Source of the DNA: Hymenobacter swuensis DY53 | GTDB taxonomy: Bacteria; Bacteroidota; Bacteroidia; Cytophagales; Hymenobacteraceae | Assembly: GCF_000576555.1 (NCBI RefSeq) | Contig: NZ_CP007145.1 | Location: forward strand, 4,610,501 to 4,674,500 | Direction of reading: 5' to 3' | Length of the DNA stretch: 64,000 bases | Part shown: positions 61,327-64,000 of the stretch, piece by piece | Position numbering within the stretch: the first letter of the stretch is position 1 | Layout: each line of letters begins with the position of its first letter | Translations under genes and position numbers: made by a program | Notes under the pieces: generated by a model | Databases searched by the model: none | Seen by the model: only the letters and a program-made list of their open reading frames with translations | What the model was told of the DNA's origin: nothing

Positions 61327-63000
61327 ATGCAAGTCCAAGCTGGCAGGTACTCCCTTCTGCTGATCTGCTTTTACCTGTTATCCATGGCGGTTTCTACTCC
61401 CGCAGTTTCTGTTCAGTACGCCCCGCTCTGGGTGGTACGCACGTTTTTTGGTATTCTGCTGCTACTGGGTGCGCTGTTGGTGGCCGATTACGGCGTATCG
61501 TGGGATGAGCCCGTGGACCACGCCAACGGGCTGGTGAGCCTGCGCTACATTGCCGATAAGGTAGCCCCGGCGTGGTCGGCCAACCAGGCCCTGCTGCAAA
61601 ACTCGCCGGTGCTGGAAGGATACGTGGAGAATGACCACGGTGCCTTGTTCGAAATTCCCATGGTACTGTTCGACGTGCTACGCCCCGGCACCGACACCCG
61701 GACGTATCATCTGTTTCGGCACGCCTGCATTTTCCTGACGTGCGTGGGCGGCATCTGGGCACTGTATCGGCTGGCGCTGTTGCGACTGCGCAACGGCTAC
61801 GTGGCCCTGGTAGCCGCCGCGCTATTTGTGCTTTCTCCCCGCATGTTCGCGGAATCGTTCTACAGCGGCAAGGATATGGTGTTTCTAGCCACCTTCACGC
61901 TGGGCATGTATACGCTGGCGCGGCTACTAGAGCGCCCTACCCTGCGCCGCGCGTTGCTGCACGGTATTGCCACGGGCGTGGCCGTTGATATCCGCATTCT
62001 GGGCATCATGCTGGTTCCGTTTACCCTCACGCTCCTGGCACTGGAACTCTGGTTTCCAACCGGCCCGAGCATCCGTCGGCAGGTGGCTACTGTAATTGGC
62101 GGCTATCTAGTGTGCGCCGTGGCCGCTATTATTGTCGGATGGCCGTATTTGTGGGCTTCGCCCTTTAACCATTTCCTGGCGGCCTTTGAGAACATGCGCC
62201 GGTTCCGGTGGCCAGGTTTCGTGCTGTACATGGGCCGGCAGGAGTCGGCGCTGGCGCTACCCTGGCACTATGCCCCGGTCTGGATACTGATTACCACGCC
62301 CGTTACCTACTCCGCAGCTGCTGTACTGGGCTTGCTGGGCGTGGCAATGCGGGGCATCAAGCGGCCGTTGGAGCTGCTGAAAACCTACAATGGCCGCCTC
62401 GATTTGCTGTTCAGTGGCTGGCTGGTGCTGCCGGTATTCATGGTCATTGCCCTGGATTCCGTTATTTATGACGGGTGGCGGCACCTGTATTTTGTGTACC
62501 CCGCTTTGCTGCTGCTAGCGGTAAGTGCCGGCTGGCAGCTGTGGCAGAGAGGCCGGACTTCCCCCCGGCTCCGGCCGGTAGTGCTGGCGCTGGGAGCCGT
62601 AGTGGCCCTGGAAGCGGCCGTAACGGCCGTACGCATGGTGCTGATGCACCCCAACCAACAGGTGTACTTCAGCTTTCTGCCGGCCGAGCAGGTGGAGCAG
62701 CAGTTTGAGCGCGACTACTGGGGCCTCTCCTACCGGCAGGGCCTGGAATACCTGATCAAGCGTCATCCGGAAGGCCAGATTTTTGTGGACCCAACGCACC
62801 GCGCGCCTTTCGAAAACAACCGCGAAATGCTGGCCCCCGCTGACCAGCAACGTCTCATTGCCGACCCCAACGCCCCAGGACGCTACTACATTACCGGCTA
62901 CCGGGACACGCCGGGCCGCGTAACGCCGGAAATGGGCCAGGAAGTATACTCCGTGAAGGCCGGGGGCGTCACGATTCTGTCGGTGTGTAAGCGCCCCTAG
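61327..63000 (+). CDS. GT39-like membrane glycosyltransferase
   Basis: 557 residues with about ten membrane helices. It begins with a hydrophobic segment (YSLLLICFYLLSMAVSTPAV) that may be an uncleaved anchor. The conserved GT39/ArnT-like features are the acidic first loop (DYGVSWDEPVDHANG), an extra acidic pair in YVENDHGALFEIPM and SPRMFAESFYSGKDM. These enzymes transfer sugars from polyprenyl phosphates to lipid or protein acceptors; the acceptor here is unknown. It is convergent with the next gene, with ten bases between stops. Confidence 0.83.
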   Translation: MQVQAGRYSLLLICFYLLSMAVSTPAVSVQYAPLWVVRTFFGILLLLGALLVADYGVSWDEPVDHANGLVSLRYIADKVAPAWSANQALLQNSPVLEGYVENDHGALFEIPMVLFDVLRPGTDTRTYHLFRHACIFLTCVGGIWALYRLALLRLRNGYVALVAAALFVLSPRMFAESFYSGKDMVFLATFTLGMYTLARLLERPTLRRALLHGIATGVAVDIRILGIMLVPFTLTLLALELWFPTGPSIRRQVATVIGGYLVCAVAAIIVGWPYLWASPFNHFLAAFENMRRFRWPGFVLYMGRQESALALPWHYAPVWILITTPVTYSAAAVLGLLGVAMRGIKRPLELLKTYNGRLDLLFSGWLVLPVFMVIALDSVIYDGWRHLYFVYPALLLLAVSAGWQLWQRGRTSPRLRPVVLALGAVVALEAAVTAVRMVLMHPNQQVYFSFLPAEQVEQQFERDYWGLSYRQGLEYLIKRHPEGQIFVDPTHRAPFENNREMLAPADQQRLIADPNAPGRYYITGYRDTPGRVTPEMGQEVYSVKAGGVTILSVCKRP

Positions 63001-63009
63001 CTCTGCCGG

Positions 63010-64000
63010 TTACGTAGCCGGCGTATCGGATTTCGGTAGCCAGCCCAGCCGGCCGGCTACCAGTAGCGGGAAGAACAGCAGGGCCGGCTCGGCAAAAAAC
63101 CGCCACCGGAACCCCACAAAAAACACCAGGCTCAGCAGCCACACGGCCAGTAACGGCGTGAGCAGCAGCGCATCGGCAGCTCGAAAATGCAGCCCCCGGT
63201 AGCGAGCCAGCGTGAGAAACAGGGCCGCGAAGAAAGCCAGATGCACCAGGGCTGTGAACGGGTTCCAGGGCATGCGGGGCGCGTCTGCAATGAAGTTTTC
63301 GGGAGAGAAGAACAGGGCGGTTTTGCGTAGCCAAAGCCGGATTTCCTGCGCCGGGTGCGCCGCTACCCACTGCCGCGCCAGCCGGGCTCGGGCCTGACTT
63401 TCCTGGTACTGGTTCAGGGAATCGAGCTGCGGAACGTGCTGGCGCACAAACTGGTCGAAGGGCCCTTGCCGCTCGTCCCAGTCGAACATGAACCGGCCCT
63501 GCGTAACGGAGTTGTGGCCCTGTAGCAGCTCGAAGCCGGCCTGGTTGCTGAGCGTGTAAGCCCCGAACAGCCGGTGGTTTTTGCGCAGGATGGGCGCGTG
63601 GGCTAGCCCCAGGGCCAGCAGCAGCCCCAGACTCAGGCCCCACGCCGCCCGCTGCTGCCGGGCCGGCCGGCGCAGCAGCAGCCCCAGAAATACCGCGAAC
63701 AGCAGCCCATACACCGCCAGCAGATAACCCCGCAATAAGCAAGAGAGCACCACACTGGCCGTAATCAGCAGGACATCGGGCAAGCGCAGGGGCCGGCCGC
63801 CGTACAGCCGCTGCAGCTTGTACACTACCAAAATCAGCAGCGGCAGAGCCAGGTTCTCAAACCACCAGAAGGCCCCGATGTAGTACATCACACTCGGCGA
63901 CACCGCCCACAGACCGGCTCCGACCCAGGCCGCGCCCGGAGCCAGGCCGCCGTAGCGTAGCGTGCGTTGCGCGTACAGGCCGCCCACGGCGTACAGGCCA
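63010..64000 (-). CDS. Membrane glycosyltransferase-like protein (5' truncated by window)
   Basis: At least 325 residues, open to the right edge, so the start is outside the window; an internal GTG near 63987 is not a start. WVGAGLWAVSPSVMYYIGAF then WWFENLALPLLIL is the GT39-like core, followed by three or more helices and a loop with FMFDWDERQGPFDQFVRQHV. It may be a paralog of the convergent gene by fold, but it shares no long identity by eye. It ends in TAA ten bases from the stop of its neighbour. Confidence 0.75.
   Translation of the reverse strand, partial: GLYAVGGLYAQRTLRYGGLAPGAAWVGAGLWAVSPSVMYYIGAFWWFENLALPLLILVVYKLQRLYGGRPLRLPDVLLITASVVLSCLLRGYLLAVYGLLFAVFLGLLLRRPARQQRAAWGLSLGLLLALGLAHAPILRKNHRLFGAYTLSNQAGFELLQGHNSVTQGRFMFDWDERQGPFDQFVRQHVPQLDSLNQYQESQARARLARQWVAAHPAQEIRLWLRKTALFFSPENFIADAPRMPWNPFTALVHLAFFAALFLTLARYRGLHFRAADALLLTPLLAVWLLSLVFFVGFRWRFFAEPALLFFPLLVAGRLGWLPKSDTPAT

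Overview
The window is GC-rich DNA (roughly 60 percent by eye) from a member of the Bacteroidota, most like Hymenobacter or a close relative in the Cytophagales. The evidence is two giant secreted proteins with type IX secretion (T9SS) C-terminal sorting domains, several exact matches to the Bacteroidota -7 promoter element TAnnTTTG, DUF5686 and GRHC-x2-C-x-K proteins typical of the phylum, and many palindromic intergenic repeats. This is ordinary chromosome. I see no rRNA, CRISPR array, phage or complete insertion sequence.

Layout. 1-10.5 kb: two giant T9SS cargo proteins, the first cut by the window edge. 10.5-14.6 kb: a thioredoxin-reductase-like flavoprotein, a DUF5686 outer-membrane protein and a small unknown. 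14.7-22.6 kb: an orphan exosortase with its partner membrane protein, a cyclase-family hydrolase, two alpha/beta hydrolases (one a lipoprotein), hemW and an Omp85/BamA-like protein. 22.8-26.9 kb: initiator tRNA, then glpD and glpK for glycerol use. 27-29.9 kb: a secreted carboxylesterase, a DUF3850 protein and free methionine-(R)-sulfoxide reductase. 29.9-33.1 kb: an unusual minus-strand cassette of a J-domain/pseudokinase protein, a VWA protein broken by one in-frame TAG, and a divergent adenylosuccinate-synthetase-like enzyme. 33.3-38.6 kb: RibD-like reductase, psd and cdsA (phospholipid synthesis), a glutamate dehydrogenase and a CPBP protease. 38.7-40.8 kb: dusB and a DMT transporter. 41-46.6 kb: a REP-associated-type tyrosine transposase flanked by palindromes, next to a 1610-residue DUF4011 helicase-nuclease. 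46.6-52.5 kb: amino acid permease, two tandem Cys-motif membrane-anchored proteins, an AttH/CrtC-like lipoprotein and a histidine kinase. 52.8-61 kb: hemA, an ArsR-type regulator, a second glutamate-dehydrogenase-family gene, an MscS channel, a TerB-like protein and an AsmA-like protein. 61-64 kb: two identical tRNA-Val genes and two GT39-like membrane glycosyltransferases, the last cut by the window edge.

The best candidate for an undescribed system is the J-domain/pseudokinase + VWA + PurA-like cassette (29953-33098). The PurA-like enzyme keeps the GTP-site motifs but has lost the usual aspartate-loop sequence, so its substrate may differ. The set loosely resembles VWA/kinase stress modules such as the TerY-P triad. 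The second candidate is the transposase with at least four related palindromes spread through the window. Several other repeat families (GAATGATGA, GTGAGAC, GTAGCGCGA and CGCTGATT types) occupy most of the longer intergenic gaps.
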